NCBI GenBank assembly: GCA_030430495.1 | Contig: JAUIKM010000023.1 | Coordinates: 26,388 to 90,387, forward strand | Reading direction: 5' to 3' | DNA length: 64,000 bases | DNA from: a bacterium | Lineage (GTDB): Bacteria; Bacteroidota; Ignavibacteria; Kapaibacteriales; UBA7675 | Part shown: positions 52,895-61,314 of the stretch, piece by piece | Numbering within the stretch: position 1 is the stretch's first letter | Layout: each line of letters opens with the position of its first letter | The notes under the pieces: model-generated | What the model was told of the DNA's origin: nothing | Seen by the model: the letters and a program-made list of their open reading frames with translations, nothing else | The model's database searches: none | Position numbers and translations under genes: made by a program

Positions 52895-53008
52895 GCGGAT
52901 AAACTCCAGCGCTAGGGAATGTAACTGCCGGAAAGCAGTCGAAGTAATACACAATTTACGTTGTTAATTTTTCACAATGGGCACACGCGGCGCTCAGCTC
53001 CGCAAGCC

Positions 53009-53500
53009 TCATTCGCCGCTGCGCGAGTCAATTATCAACTCGGCCAGTTCGCGGAAAGCACCGTGACCGCCGGGAGATTTGCACACGTAGTGCACGCAGT
53101 TGCGCACCGCCGGAAGCGCGTCCGCCGGACAGGCCGCAAAACCCGCCATGCGCAGCACCTCAAGGTCGTTGACGTCGTCGCCGATATAGGCCACTTCCTC
53201 CGCCTTCAGATTGTGGCGCTGCAGGATGTCTTCAAACACCGGTGGTTTGTCCTTGATGCCCAGGTGCAGTTCCTTGATCTTCAGCTTCTCGGCGCGGCGC
53301 ACCACCGAACCCGAGGTCTCGCCCGTGATAATGCCCGTCGGCACGTCGATCAGCTTGAGCAGCCGCTCAACGCCCATGCCGTCGCGGATCGAAAAGCGCT
53401 TCATTTCTTCGCCCTGACTGGAATAGTACACGCCCGCGTCCGTCAGCACGCCGTCGCAGTCCGTCAGGACAAACTTGATCCGTTGAACTCTCTCGTTCAC
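53009..53500 (-). CDS. kdsC: KdsC-type HAD phosphatase
   Basis: 163 residues. Motif I FVLTDCDGVLTDAG (nucleophile Asp, acid Asp), motif II ITGETS, Lys in LGIKDKPPVF, motif IV YIGDDVNDLEVL, and the C-terminal GGHGAFREL typical of KdsC and of the phosphatase part of acylneuraminate enzymes. It removes phosphate from an 8- or 9-carbon keto-sugar acid after the synthase step. It lies between the SDR and the NeuB-like gene, 114 bp from each. With no KdsA or KdsB next to it, its substrate is probably the product of the NeuB-like enzyme here. Confidence 0.88.
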   Translation of the reverse strand: MNERVQRIKFVLTDCDGVLTDAGVYYSSQGEEMKRFSIRDGMGVERLLKLIDVPTGIITGETSGSVVRRAEKLKIKELHLGIKDKPPVFEDILQRHNLKAEEVAYIGDDVNDLEVLRMAGFAACPADALPAVRNCVHYVCKSPGGHGAFRELAELIIDSRSGE

Positions 53501-53534
53501 GTATTCCTCCCCCGCGTTTGCACGACGGGTCGTT

Positions 53535-53583
53535 ATGCGACGCGTTTATTGCGCCGTTTTTTGTGTTGTTCTCTTGTTTGTCG
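53535..53583 (+). repeat. Degenerate dispersed repeat within the sugar operon
   Basis: GCGACGCGTTTATTGCGCCG, a T-rich run and CTCTTGTTTGTCGCGC resemble the dispersed repeat. It lies between the SDR stop and the kdsC start, so it is transcribed with the operon. Confidence 0.45.
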
Positions 53584-53614
53584 CGCAGCCGCAAGCTGCA
53601 AGCCGGTCGATGTG

Positions 53615-54424
53615 TTACCAGGCCGTCCAGCCGCCGTCCACCACCAGGTTCGCACCGCTCATGTACGCGCTGGCGTCCGAAGCCAGGAAGACAACCGCGC
53701 CTTTGTAATCGGTCGGCGCGGCCATGCGTCCAAGCGGCGTGCGTTTGCTGTAATTGGCGATAAACCAGTCGTCCTGGCCGTTCTCGACGCCGCCCGGCGA
53801 AAGCGTGTTGACGCGCACGCCTTTCTCGCCCCAGTAGGCTGCGAGAAATCGCGTAAAGTTAATCACCGCGCCCTTGGTGGCCGGGTAAGCTGCCGACTTG
53901 TAGAAGGTCTGTTTGCCCTCGTTGTTAACGTAGAGCGACTGGTCCGGTCCCACCATGCCGTAGGTCGAGGCAACGTTGATGATGCTGCCTTTGCCTTTGT
54001 TCGCCATGACGGTTCCGAGCACCTGCGAACACAGGAACATGCCCGTCACGTTAACTTCCAGCGAGGTGCGGAACATCTCCACCGGGTAGTTTTCAAATTT
54101 TGACTGTTCGGCCGCCATGGCGGGGTTTTCGAACATATCGTTCACCGCGGCGTTGTTAACCAGCACGTCGATCGACCCGAAGGCTTCCAGCGCCGCATCG
54201 CGCAGTTGCTCCAGGCTGTCCTGCTGCGTTACGTTGGCGCCGACGCCGATCGCTTTGCCGGGCAGCGAGGCCGCCAGTGTTTTGACGGCTTCGCTGTTTA
54301 AGTCCGTGGCAACCACATTCGCGCCGGCTTCCGCCAGTGCGCGGCAGTGTTCCTTGCCGATCAGTCCGTTGGCGCCGGTAACGACCGCCGTTCGTCCTTC
54401 GAGGGAAAAAGGAGTATTCTGCAT
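53615..54424 (-). CDS. Short-chain dehydrogenase/reductase
   Basis: 269 residues. Rossmann motif VTGANGLIGKEH near residue 16, Asp after beta-2 (VVATDLNS), NNAAVND, catalytic Ser in VASTYGM and YPATK (YxxxK) near 188. The Asp after strand 2 suggests NAD(H). It probably oxidises or reduces a hydroxyl on a sugar intermediate of the pathway. Base usage is odd for this operon: five TTAA tetramers in 810 bp, while the flanking operon genes show practically none. That may indicate a separate origin or a different mutational history. Confidence 0.87.
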   Translation of the reverse strand: MQNTPFSLEGRTAVVTGANGLIGKEHCRALAEAGANVVATDLNSEAVKTLAASLPGKAIGVGANVTQQDSLEQLRDAALEAFGSIDVLVNNAAVNDMFENPAMAAEQSKFENYPVEMFRTSLEVNVTGMFLCSQVLGTVMANKGKGSIINVASTYGMVGPDQSLYVNNEGKQTFYKSAAYPATKGAVINFTRFLAAYWGEKGVRVNTLSPGGVENGQDDWFIANYSKRTPLGRMAAPTDYKGAVVFLASDASAYMSGANLVVDGGWTAW

Positions 54425-54465
54425 GTGAAGTGTTTAAGTCGGGGTGTTAAAGTCCCCGTTCGTGT

Positions 54466-55800
54466 TTAATTCGGTTTTGTGTGGAATTTCGAGGTCTTGC
54501 GGAACACGGCTTCCAGCGCTTCGCCGCGCATGCGGGAAGGCAGGTCGCCGGCAGCGACGGCTTCTTTCAGCATCGGCAGGACGCGGCGGTACACGTTGAG
54601 CGTGTATTCCACATCGGCGTCGCTGTGTGCGTAGCTCATGTTGTGGAAACCGCCCCACAGGATGCCGTTTTTGATCATTTCCTGCTGAACAAACGCTTTG
54701 ACTTCCAGCGGGTTGCCGGCTTCGGCGTCGAAGACAACAATGGAGCGGCAGTCAAAACCGAAGCAGCGCGTGTAGTCGAGTCCCAGGTCCCCGGCGATAT
54801 TGTTGTAGCCCTCGCGCAGTTTTTTGCCCTGCGCCGCCAGGTACGTTGCCACATTCTTGTCGCGCAGTTCGTTGATCGTCGCTTTTGCGGCCGCCAGGGA
54901 CAGCGCCTCTCCGCCGAAAGTCGTGTAGAAAAAGACTTTCTGTTCAAAGACCTGCATGACGTCGGCGCGGCCGGTCAGCATCGAGATCGGCATGCCGTTG
55001 GCCACCGCCTTGGAGAAACAGGCCAGGTCGGCCTGCACGCCGAAGTACTCCTGTGCGCCGCCGAGGGCCAGTCGGAAACCGGTCCACATTTCGTCGAAAA
55101 TCAGCAGAACGCCGTATTTCGTGCACAGTTCGCGCAGTTTGTGCAGGAAGTTGTCCTGCGGCGCTTCAAAGACGATCGGTTCCAGGATGATGCAGGCGAT
55201 GTCGCTGTCTTTTTTGAGCGAAGCCTCGACGCCCTCAATGTCGTTGTAGGGAATCGTATAACTCAGATCCTGAATATTCTGCGGAATGCCGGCAATGCGA
55301 TCGGTTACGCCGATGTACCAGTCGTGCCAGCCGTGATAGCCACAGCACAGGACCTTGTTTTTACCTGTAAAGGCGCGCGCCGCACGTACGGCCGCGCTGG
55401 TCACGTCGGCGCCGGTTTTGCTGAAGCGCACCGCTTCCGCGCCGGGAATGACGTCGCGCATCAATTCGGCCACTTCCACTTCCAGCGGATGCATCAGCGA
55501 AAAAGTGATGCCGTCGTCGAGCTGTGCGCGGATGGCCGCGTCCACCACCGGATTGCAGTAGCCGAGCGAGAGCGGGCCGACGCCCATCGTAAAGTCGACG
55601 TACTCGTTTCCGTCCACGTCCCACACGTGCGAGCCGTGGCCGCGCTGCAGGTAAATCGGCGCCACGCCGCGCGTGTGCTGCCCCGGACCTTTCGCCAGAG
55701 TCTGCGTGACGGAAGGAATCAGCTTCAGTGCCCGCTCATACAGTTCCTGCGAACGCGTGATGTCGGGATAGTTTTCGTTGGGTCCAACGATATTGCTCAT
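54466..55800 (-). CDS. Class III aminotransferase (glutamate-1-semialdehyde aminomutase-like)
   Basis: 444 residues. The class III PLP fold is clear: VWDVDGNEYVDFTMGVGPLSLGY near residue 60, SKTGADVTSAAVRAARAF, CCGYHGWHDW near 150, FDEMWTGFR with the PLP Asp near 240, and the PLP Lys in ACFSKAVANGMP near 265. Resembles HemL-type aminomutases, but its place in a sugar operon next to transketolase and a NeuB-like gene suggests it aminates a keto-sugar. True HemL is usually elsewhere with other porphyrin genes; none is present. Confidence 0.86.
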   Translation of the reverse strand: MSNIVGPNENYPDITRSQELYERALKLIPSVTQTLAKGPGQHTRGVAPIYLQRGHGSHVWDVDGNEYVDFTMGVGPLSLGYCNPVVDAAIRAQLDDGITFSLMHPLEVEVAELMRDVIPGAEAVRFSKTGADVTSAAVRAARAFTGKNKVLCCGYHGWHDWYIGVTDRIAGIPQNIQDLSYTIPYNDIEGVEASLKKDSDIACIILEPIVFEAPQDNFLHKLRELCTKYGVLLIFDEMWTGFRLALGGAQEYFGVQADLACFSKAVANGMPISMLTGRADVMQVFEQKVFFYTTFGGEALSLAAAKATINELRDKNVATYLAAQGKKLREGYNNIAGDLGLDYTRCFGFDCRSIVVFDAEAGNPLEVKAFVQQEMIKNGILWGGFHNMSYAHSDADVEYTLNVYRRVLPMLKEAVAAGDLPSRMRGEALEAVFRKTSKFHTKPN

Positions 55801-55868
55801 GCGATATACCTCGATGCAAGAAATTTTCGAATGCGTTATACGGAAAACCCGGCGCGGAGCCCGGGTGG

Positions 55869-56777
55869 TCAGCCGAGTGCGTTGAACCGCGTCATGATGC
55901 GTTCGACCAGGTCAACGGCGCGCAGTTTTTCGTATTCGAGCACATCGGCCATCAGAGCCGGTTTGAACCACTTGTTGTCGAGGCCGATCGCTTCGACGTT
56001 GGCGGTCACGCGGTTCTCGAGCGCCAGTTCGGCAATGATCGAGTACAGGCCGCCGACGCGGAAGTGATCTTCGATCGTCACCGTCAGCGCGCAGTTGCGC
56101 AGTGCGTTCAGCACGGCTTCCTCGTCCAGCGGTTTGAGCGTGCGCAGGTTGATGAGGCGCACGGATTTGCCCTGGGCTTCCAGCATCTCACGCGCCTGGA
56201 AAGCGTGACGGAACATCTCGCCGTAGGTCAGCAGCGCCACGTCCGTGCCGTTGCCGAACTGCTCGGCTTTGCCGATTTCGAACTCGGTGCTGTGCTCCAC
56301 CGCATGCGGTTTGTCCGTGTAGCGGATGTACCAGGGGCGCGGATCCAGCACGATTTTTTCGATGCCGATCATCAGGTCGTTGAAGTCGGCCGGGCAGAAG
56401 ACGTTGAGCGGCGGAACGCCGCGCATGATCGCCACGTCTTCGATCGCCTGGTGCGTCGGGCCGTTGGCTTCCGACAGCAGGCCCGGCACGTAGCCGACCA
56501 GTTTGACAGGCAGGCCGCTGATGCCCACGTCGGTGCGGATGAATTCGTAGGCGCGCATCGTCAGGAAGCAGGCCAGTGCGTGCGCCACGGGAATGCGGCC
56601 GCGCAGCGCCAGTCCGGCGGCCGCGCCGACCATCGTTTGTTCCGTAATGCCCGTATCGATGAAACGATTGCCGAGCAGCGGCGGCAAGCCGCGGATAGCG
56701 GCGCGGTTTTCAGCCGTCATCACAACCAGGCGCTCATCGCGGTCCGCCAGGTTCTTCAGGAATTGTTCGTATGTCAT
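55869..56777 (-). CDS. Transketolase-like protein, C-terminal subunit
   Basis: 302 residues. Pyrimidine-binding and C-terminal domains of transketolase: DERLVVMTAENRAA, then RFIDTGITEQTMVGAAAGLAL with the catalytic Glu (GITEQ) near residue 45, the FLTMRAYEFIRTDV helix, and the C-terminal LINLRTLKPLDEEAV domain. With the next gene it forms a split, heteromeric TPP enzyme. Split transketolases in surface-sugar clusters usually build or extend unusual sugars rather than serve the pentose phosphate pathway (inference). 31 bp from the other subunit gene. Confidence 0.88.
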   Translation of the reverse strand: MTYEQFLKNLADRDERLVVMTAENRAAIRGLPPLLGNRFIDTGITEQTMVGAAAGLALRGRIPVAHALACFLTMRAYEFIRTDVGISGLPVKLVGYVPGLLSEANGPTHQAIEDVAIMRGVPPLNVFCPADFNDLMIGIEKIVLDPRPWYIRYTDKPHAVEHSTEFEIGKAEQFGNGTDVALLTYGEMFRHAFQAREMLEAQGKSVRLINLRTLKPLDEEAVLNALRNCALTVTIEDHFRVGGLYSIIAELALENRVTANVEAIGLDNKWFKPALMADVLEYEKLRAVDLVERIMTRFNALG

Positions 56778-56808
56778 GAAAGTATTCGCCGAAATGTAAA
56801 GTGGAAGA

Positions 56809-57696
56809 TTAGCGGACCGTCAAAGTTTCGGATGTCAGCGTCGTCGAGCCCTGGCCGTGCAGCTCCTGCAGCAGTTGCTCAACTTCCTCGTGCGTAAAGT
56901 TGCAGAACCAGCGGTCCGCGCGCGCTTCAATACTGGGCAGGCCGCGGCCGCGCACCGTGCGCGCAATTATAGCCGACGGCTGCTCCTGGCTGAAGGGATA
57001 AGCGCTGAAGGCCGTGTGCAGTGCGTTGAAGTCGTGACCGTCCACGCTCCTGACCACGCAGCCGAAGGCTTCAAGTTTTTTGTCCAGCGGCTCCAGCGGA
57101 ATCAGGTCTTCCGTGCGGATGTTCGCCTGAAACTCGTTGCGGTCCACTACAACCAGCAGGTTGTCCAGCTTGTAGGCCTGCGCCACCAGCAGCGCTTCCC
57201 AGTTCGAGCCTTCGTCCAGCTCGCCGTCGCCCGTGATCACGACAATTTTGTTGTTCTGCCCGCGCATTTTGCAGTCCAGCGCCACGCCGACGGCCACCGG
57301 CAGCAGGTGTCCGAGCGAGCCCGAGTAGTACTCGATGCCCGGAATGTTGCGGTTCGGGTGCCAGTAGATATCGTCGTTGGTTTTCAGGTGATTTTTCAGG
57401 CGGTCGCGTTCGATCCAGCCCAGCTCCGCAAAGGTGCCGTACAGCGCCGGCACGTCGTGGCCCTTGGACAGGAACAGGTAGTCGCGCGTCGGATCATTGA
57501 GATTGCCGGGGCTGACGTTCAGCGACTGTTTGTAGAGATAGACAATCAGGTCCGCGCAGGAAAGCGAGGCGCCGGTAAAACAGCCGCCGTCGGTAGACAT
57601 GCGGATGATGTGCTCGCGCACGCGCAGCGCGGTTTCCTGCAGATCTTTTATGGCGTCGTCGCCAAGCGGGGACGCGCCGTTGGAATCGTGTGCCAT
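56809..57696 (-). CDS. Transketolase-like protein, N-terminal TPP-binding subunit
   Basis: 295 residues. TPP-binding motif GDGELDEGSNWEALLVAQAY...VDRN near residues 160-190, with SKGHDVPALYG near 70 and YYSGSLGHLLPVAVG near 125, as in transketolase N-terminal domains. It begins only 4 bp after the stop of the SpsF-like gene, so translation is coupled. Binds TPP-Mg and, with the C-terminal subunit, should transfer two-carbon ketol units. Donor and acceptor unknown. Confidence 0.9.
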   Translation of the reverse strand: MAHDSNGASPLGDDAIKDLQETALRVREHIIRMSTDGGCFTGASLSCADLIVYLYKQSLNVSPGNLNDPTRDYLFLSKGHDVPALYGTFAELGWIERDRLKNHLKTNDDIYWHPNRNIPGIEYYSGSLGHLLPVAVGVALDCKMRGQNNKIVVITGDGELDEGSNWEALLVAQAYKLDNLLVVVDRNEFQANIRTEDLIPLEPLDKKLEAFGCVVRSVDGHDFNALHTAFSAYPFSQEQPSAIIARTVRGRGLPSIEARADRWFCNFTHEEVEQLLQELHGQGSTTLTSETLTVR

Positions 57697-57700
57697 ACGG

Positions 57701-58510
57701 TCAGGACTCGTTTACGTTGGTTTGATCGGACGTCACGGTCTTCAAATCGTCCAGATGATGACGATACCAGTTGACGCCCGCAAATTTACTGTTGATCGCC
57801 ATGATGTCCGGCCGGCGCTCCAGCAGCGCCAGGATGTCGTTCAGGTCGAACGCCGGGTTGGCGGAATACAATTCGTTGAAAATGGCCGACATAAAGTCGT
57901 AGTCTTCTTTGTAGTCAAGTGTCCAGCGGTGGGTCATGGAGTAGTCAAGGCCCGTTTCCCACGCCACATTGCCGATGCGGAAGCGATCGGGCTGATCCCA
58001 GAAAAAGGGCGTGGTGTGCTCGCGTTCGTGCGGCTTGTCCGCCTCCCGCCAGGCCTGCTCCAGCAGGTTGAAAGGCATGACCTCAACGTCGTTGCCGTCG
58101 GGATAGGTCGCCGGATGCAGGTTGGACACAAAGTCGAAGTCGTCGCGTCGCTCCAGATAAAAACCGAGCACGCGGTCTATGACCGCCGGGGAGATGAGCT
58201 GGCAGTCGGAGGGAATTTTGACCACATCCCGCGCAGCGAAGTGTCTGCCGGCCTGATAGTGGCGGTCCAGCAGATCCAGCTGGTCGCCGCGGAAACACTC
58301 CACGCCGTGTTCGCGGCAGAGGTCCACAACGACGTCGTCGCTCGGATCATCGGTGGTGGCGACGACGACCAAGCCGGCCAGACGCGACAGCTGGACGCGT
58401 TCCACCTGGCGGATCAGGCTGGCTTTGCCTGCCAATGGCATCAATACCTTGCGGGGAAGGCGCGAAGACCCTGTTCGCGCCTGAATCACTGTTACGATCG
58501 AGTGTTCCAT
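57701..58510 (-). CDS. spsF: SpsF-type nucleotidyltransferase (CMP-sugar activation)
   Basis: 269 residues. The nucleotidyltransferase signature TVIQARTGSSRLPRKVLMPLAGK at residues 7-29 is followed by VVATTDDPSDDVV, GDQLDLLDRHYQ and VVKIPSDCQLISP. Matches the SpsF/GT-A-like cytidylyltransferase family that pairs with SpsE (NeuB-like) synthases. It most likely activates the keto-sugar acid as a CMP derivative. The second half (about 130-269) is longer than in minimal family members and contains WTLDYKEDYDF, typical of SpsF. No other CMP-sialate synthetase is present. Confidence 0.86.
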   Translation of the reverse strand: MEHSIVTVIQARTGSSRLPRKVLMPLAGKASLIRQVERVQLSRLAGLVVVATTDDPSDDVVVDLCREHGVECFRGDQLDLLDRHYQAGRHFAARDVVKIPSDCQLISPAVIDRVLGFYLERRDDFDFVSNLHPATYPDGNDVEVMPFNLLEQAWREADKPHEREHTTPFFWDQPDRFRIGNVAWETGLDYSMTHRWTLDYKEDYDFMSAIFNELYSANPAFDLNDILALLERRPDIMAINSKFAGVNWYRHHLDDLKTVTSDQTNVNES

Positions 58511-58587
58511 GAACGGGAAAGTCGCCTCTTAAGGACGTCCTGTGTTCCCGGCGCTGCGGCGAAGCGGCGCAGGCGGGATGCGGACGA

Positions 58588-59577
58588 TCAGGCGTAACTC
58601 ATATCCGGCTTTTTACTGGTTTGGCGTTGCAGAACTTCACGGCATCGTGCGGCAATATTGCCCGCCGATTTGCCGCCGTTCTGCACGGGAGTCATTCGTT
58701 TGAGTTCGTCCATGTCGAAGTAGGAGTGGCACTTTTTACCCAGCGCCAGGCCGACGTACACGACTGAGGAGTACTGCGTGATAAGTTCCTCGCAATTCGC
58801 GATCATCTCGTTTGTATTGCCCCGCGAATACACGAGCGCGTTCGGCATCACTTCCTTGATCTCGGCCGTGTTGCGCTCCACGTTCTCGTTCGGGTGCAGT
58901 TTGACGATGATCTGGCGGTCGCCCGCAATGGCTTTGGCTTTCCGCAGGAACTTTTTGCGACTGTCGATCTTGAAGGTTTCGCGTGTGTCCGACGTCGCCA
59001 CAAGCACGTATCCTTTGTGTTCAAAGGAGTTGTTCAGATGCTGTGCCACATTGTCGAAATTGGGAATGCCGGTTACGACCAGTTTCTCCGGCGCCACGCC
59101 CTTCTTGATGAAATGTTCTTTATAGCCTTCGGACGCGACGCAAAACATGTCATAGGCATGTGAAAGTCCCGTCGTGGACGTGCTGGCCATCCAGCGCGGC
59201 AGGCGCAGGTATTTGACCAGATAGTAGAGCAGATTTTCGGGATCGGTCATTCCCTCCTGGACCAGCACGTAGGGTTTGTCCCGCATGCCTTTCTGAATGA
59301 CCAGGTCGGAACAGGTGATCACCAGGTCGAAATCCTTCTCACCCTCGCGCGGTGTGCGCAGATTGTGTTCGCGGCAATACTCTTCGGTTTGTTTGCGAAA
59401 CTGATTGCCGAGGACGGTGAATTCCAGGTAGCCGTGCCGGCGGAGGTGATCGAGCACGCCGTCGCTGTAAATCTGCGTAAAGACGCACTCGTGTTCAGGC
59501 ATGTGCCGGGAAATCTGATGCATCATTGTCGTTTGGTTCATTGAACCGCCCAACAACAGAATTTTGCGTCGTTGCAT
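58588..59577 (-). CDS. HP-motif surface-polysaccharide transferase-like protein
   Basis: 329 residues, GT-B-like pattern. The N-terminus ILLLGGSMNQTTMMHQI is followed by a central EGMTDPENLLYYLVKYL and YDMFCVASEGYKEHFIKKG, then VTGIPNFDN. In the second half IIVKLHPNEN carries the HP motif and ITQYSSVVYVGLALGK the SS motif. Both are found in polysialyltransferase, CDP-glycerol and Kdo-transferase-type enzymes and in UDP-GlcNAc 2-epimerases. Either transferase of the CMP-sugar or an epimerase-like enzyme. First gene of the operon, with a 216-bp upstream gap likely holding the promoter. No exact family recognised. Confidence 0.65.
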   Translation of the reverse strand: MQRRKILLLGGSMNQTTMMHQISRHMPEHECVFTQIYSDGVLDHLRRHGYLEFTVLGNQFRKQTEEYCREHNLRTPREGEKDFDLVITCSDLVIQKGMRDKPYVLVQEGMTDPENLLYYLVKYLRLPRWMASTSTTGLSHAYDMFCVASEGYKEHFIKKGVAPEKLVVTGIPNFDNVAQHLNNSFEHKGYVLVATSDTRETFKIDSRKKFLRKAKAIAGDRQIIVKLHPNENVERNTAEIKEVMPNALVYSRGNTNEMIANCEELITQYSSVVYVGLALGKKCHSYFDMDELKRMTPVQNGGKSAGNIAARCREVLQRQTSKKPDMSYA

Positions 59578-59793
59578 AAGCCACCAGGCTTTGTGTGCAA
59601 AAATTGAGGATCAAAAAGACGATGCGCCGGCTGGCGCTGCCCGGACAAGCCCTGAGTACAAGCTCAAAGCTACGGGGAAATTATATTTTGGCTGTTACCC
59701 GAATGTAAAATGACGGTAACAAATTTACAGTCTGATAATCCGTGGACGTGACGCGTGTTGAAGATACTGATTGTAAAACCAGATGCAATGCTT

Positions 59794-61158
59794 TCATTCC
59801 GCCGCACGCAACTGATCCTGCGGATTGTCCGCCCGGACAGCCGCCAGTAGAACGGCGATCGGCAGCACCAGCGATGCCAGCGCTACCGGTACGTAGGAAT
59901 CGGCCCGGGATTCCGCAAGTGCAAAGAGTGCGGGACCGACGGCGCTGCAAAACACCATTGTCGACATATTAAATCCCGCAATTCCGCCAAGATGCGCTCG
60001 CCCGAAAAAGCGCGGCCAGGTCACCGACGAGAGCACGCCGAACAGTCCGCCTGATATTCCCGCCGAGACGACGAACAGCAGGCGTCCGAACCAAGCATCC
60101 AGCAGCAGAATCGACACGACAAATCCGGCCAAGCCAAGCATCTGAACCATCAGGAGGTGCTTGAGTTCCATGCGGTCGCTCAGCATGCCGCCCAGCAGCA
60201 CCAGCGGCGCGCTCACCAGACTCATCGGCACCAGCAGGGCAAAGACTTCGCCGCGTTCCAGCCCGCCCGTCGCTCCGATGTCGGCCAGGTGAAACATGAT
60301 GGCCGTGACCAGCAGAGCCTGCATCCCCATGCCCGCGTTAAAGACGCGGAAGGCATAGGAGCGCAGGGCCGTCCGCGTGTCGACGGAGTGTTCGATTCGT
60401 TCGACCGCTGGTTGCAGGCGCTCCGCCAGGCGCGTCAGCAGTCCGCGTCTCTCAGGATGGCGCGTGAACATGTCGGGTTTCAGTCCACTTTCTTCCGGGT
60501 TGTCGCGGTACAGCAGCCAGCCGAGCACGGTCATGCCGATCCCAATGCCGCCCGCCAGAACGTAGCAGGTGTTCTGCCAGCCCCAGGCGTCGATCATGTC
60601 GTTGATGACCTTCGGGCCGGCGTTGAAACCCAGAGCCACAATGACGCCGGAGATGCCGGTTGCCAGGCCGCGGCTGCGCACAAACCACTTGCTGACCATC
60701 GTACGGCTGACCATCGTCAGCAGCCCCTGCCCAAACTGTCGCAGCAGCAGGAACGTAAAAATTGCCAGAGCAAACAGCCCCCAATACGCTCCGTCCCCGC
60801 CAATCATGTCCACGATTTCCACGCTGACGAGGTCCAGTGAACCCGTCAGGCTCAGTGCCGCTCCAAACCCGAGGCAAACAAAAAAGACCATCCGGCGTGC
60901 GCCGAACCGATCGAACAAACGTCCGCCCCAGGGCAGCAGCAGACTGCTGCCGATCGTGCCGAACAAGTAGGTCAGAGACAGAGCGGTGCGATCCAGTTGC
61001 AGCGTCTCCATCAGATAGTCGGTGAAAACGCCGATGCCGACCGTCTGCCCCGGAACGCTCAGTACAGTGCCGATACTGCCGATCAACATGATGACCAGAC
61101 CATAGCCGACCGGAGATCCGGCGGGAGAGAATGGGAATTCCGGCTGGAAGAATTTCAT
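59794..61158 (-). CDS. MFS transporter
   Basis: 454 residues from the ATG at 61158 (MKFFQPEF). An open frame extends to 61551 but runs through the divergent SGNH gene. Twelve hydrophobic helices in two halves with a central loop near residues 220-255. The MFS loop 2-3 motif appears as GRLFDRFGARRMVFF near 85-100, and GMLSDRMELKHL is the equivalent in the second half. Similar in layout to oxalate/formate-type and monocarboxylate MFS proteins. Substrate unknown. It sits upstream of the sugar operon with its own spacing, so a role in that pathway is not shown. Confidence 0.88.
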   Translation of the reverse strand: MKFFQPEFPFSPAGSPVGYGLVIMLIGSIGTVLSVPGQTVGIGVFTDYLMETLQLDRTALSLTYLFGTIGSSLLLPWGGRLFDRFGARRMVFFVCLGFGAALSLTGSLDLVSVEIVDMIGGDGAYWGLFALAIFTFLLLRQFGQGLLTMVSRTMVSKWFVRSRGLATGISGVIVALGFNAGPKVINDMIDAWGWQNTCYVLAGGIGIGMTVLGWLLYRDNPEESGLKPDMFTRHPERRGLLTRLAERLQPAVERIEHSVDTRTALRSYAFRVFNAGMGMQALLVTAIMFHLADIGATGGLERGEVFALLVPMSLVSAPLVLLGGMLSDRMELKHLLMVQMLGLAGFVVSILLLDAWFGRLLFVVSAGISGGLFGVLSSVTWPRFFGRAHLGGIAGFNMSTMVFCSAVGPALFALAESRADSYVPVALASLVLPIAVLLAAVRADNPQDQLRAAE

Positions 61159-61314
61159 GGCGGCAGAGCGGGGGCGGTAAATTGCGGGGAGACGCGGCGT
61201 TCCGCGGCGCATTGTCGTCCCCCCGCGCCGGGAGCGGATTCTCACGCAATTTATGCGGGCTTTGTTCGTACCCGCCGCTGCAATCTGCAAGACAAACAAG
61301 AGGGGATTGGGCTT

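Noticed and set aside
54466..55800. Class III aminotransferase as the haem-biosynthesis enzyme HemL
   Set aside because: It lies in a sugar operon, with no tetrapyrrole genes around; the haem genes in the window are for uptake.
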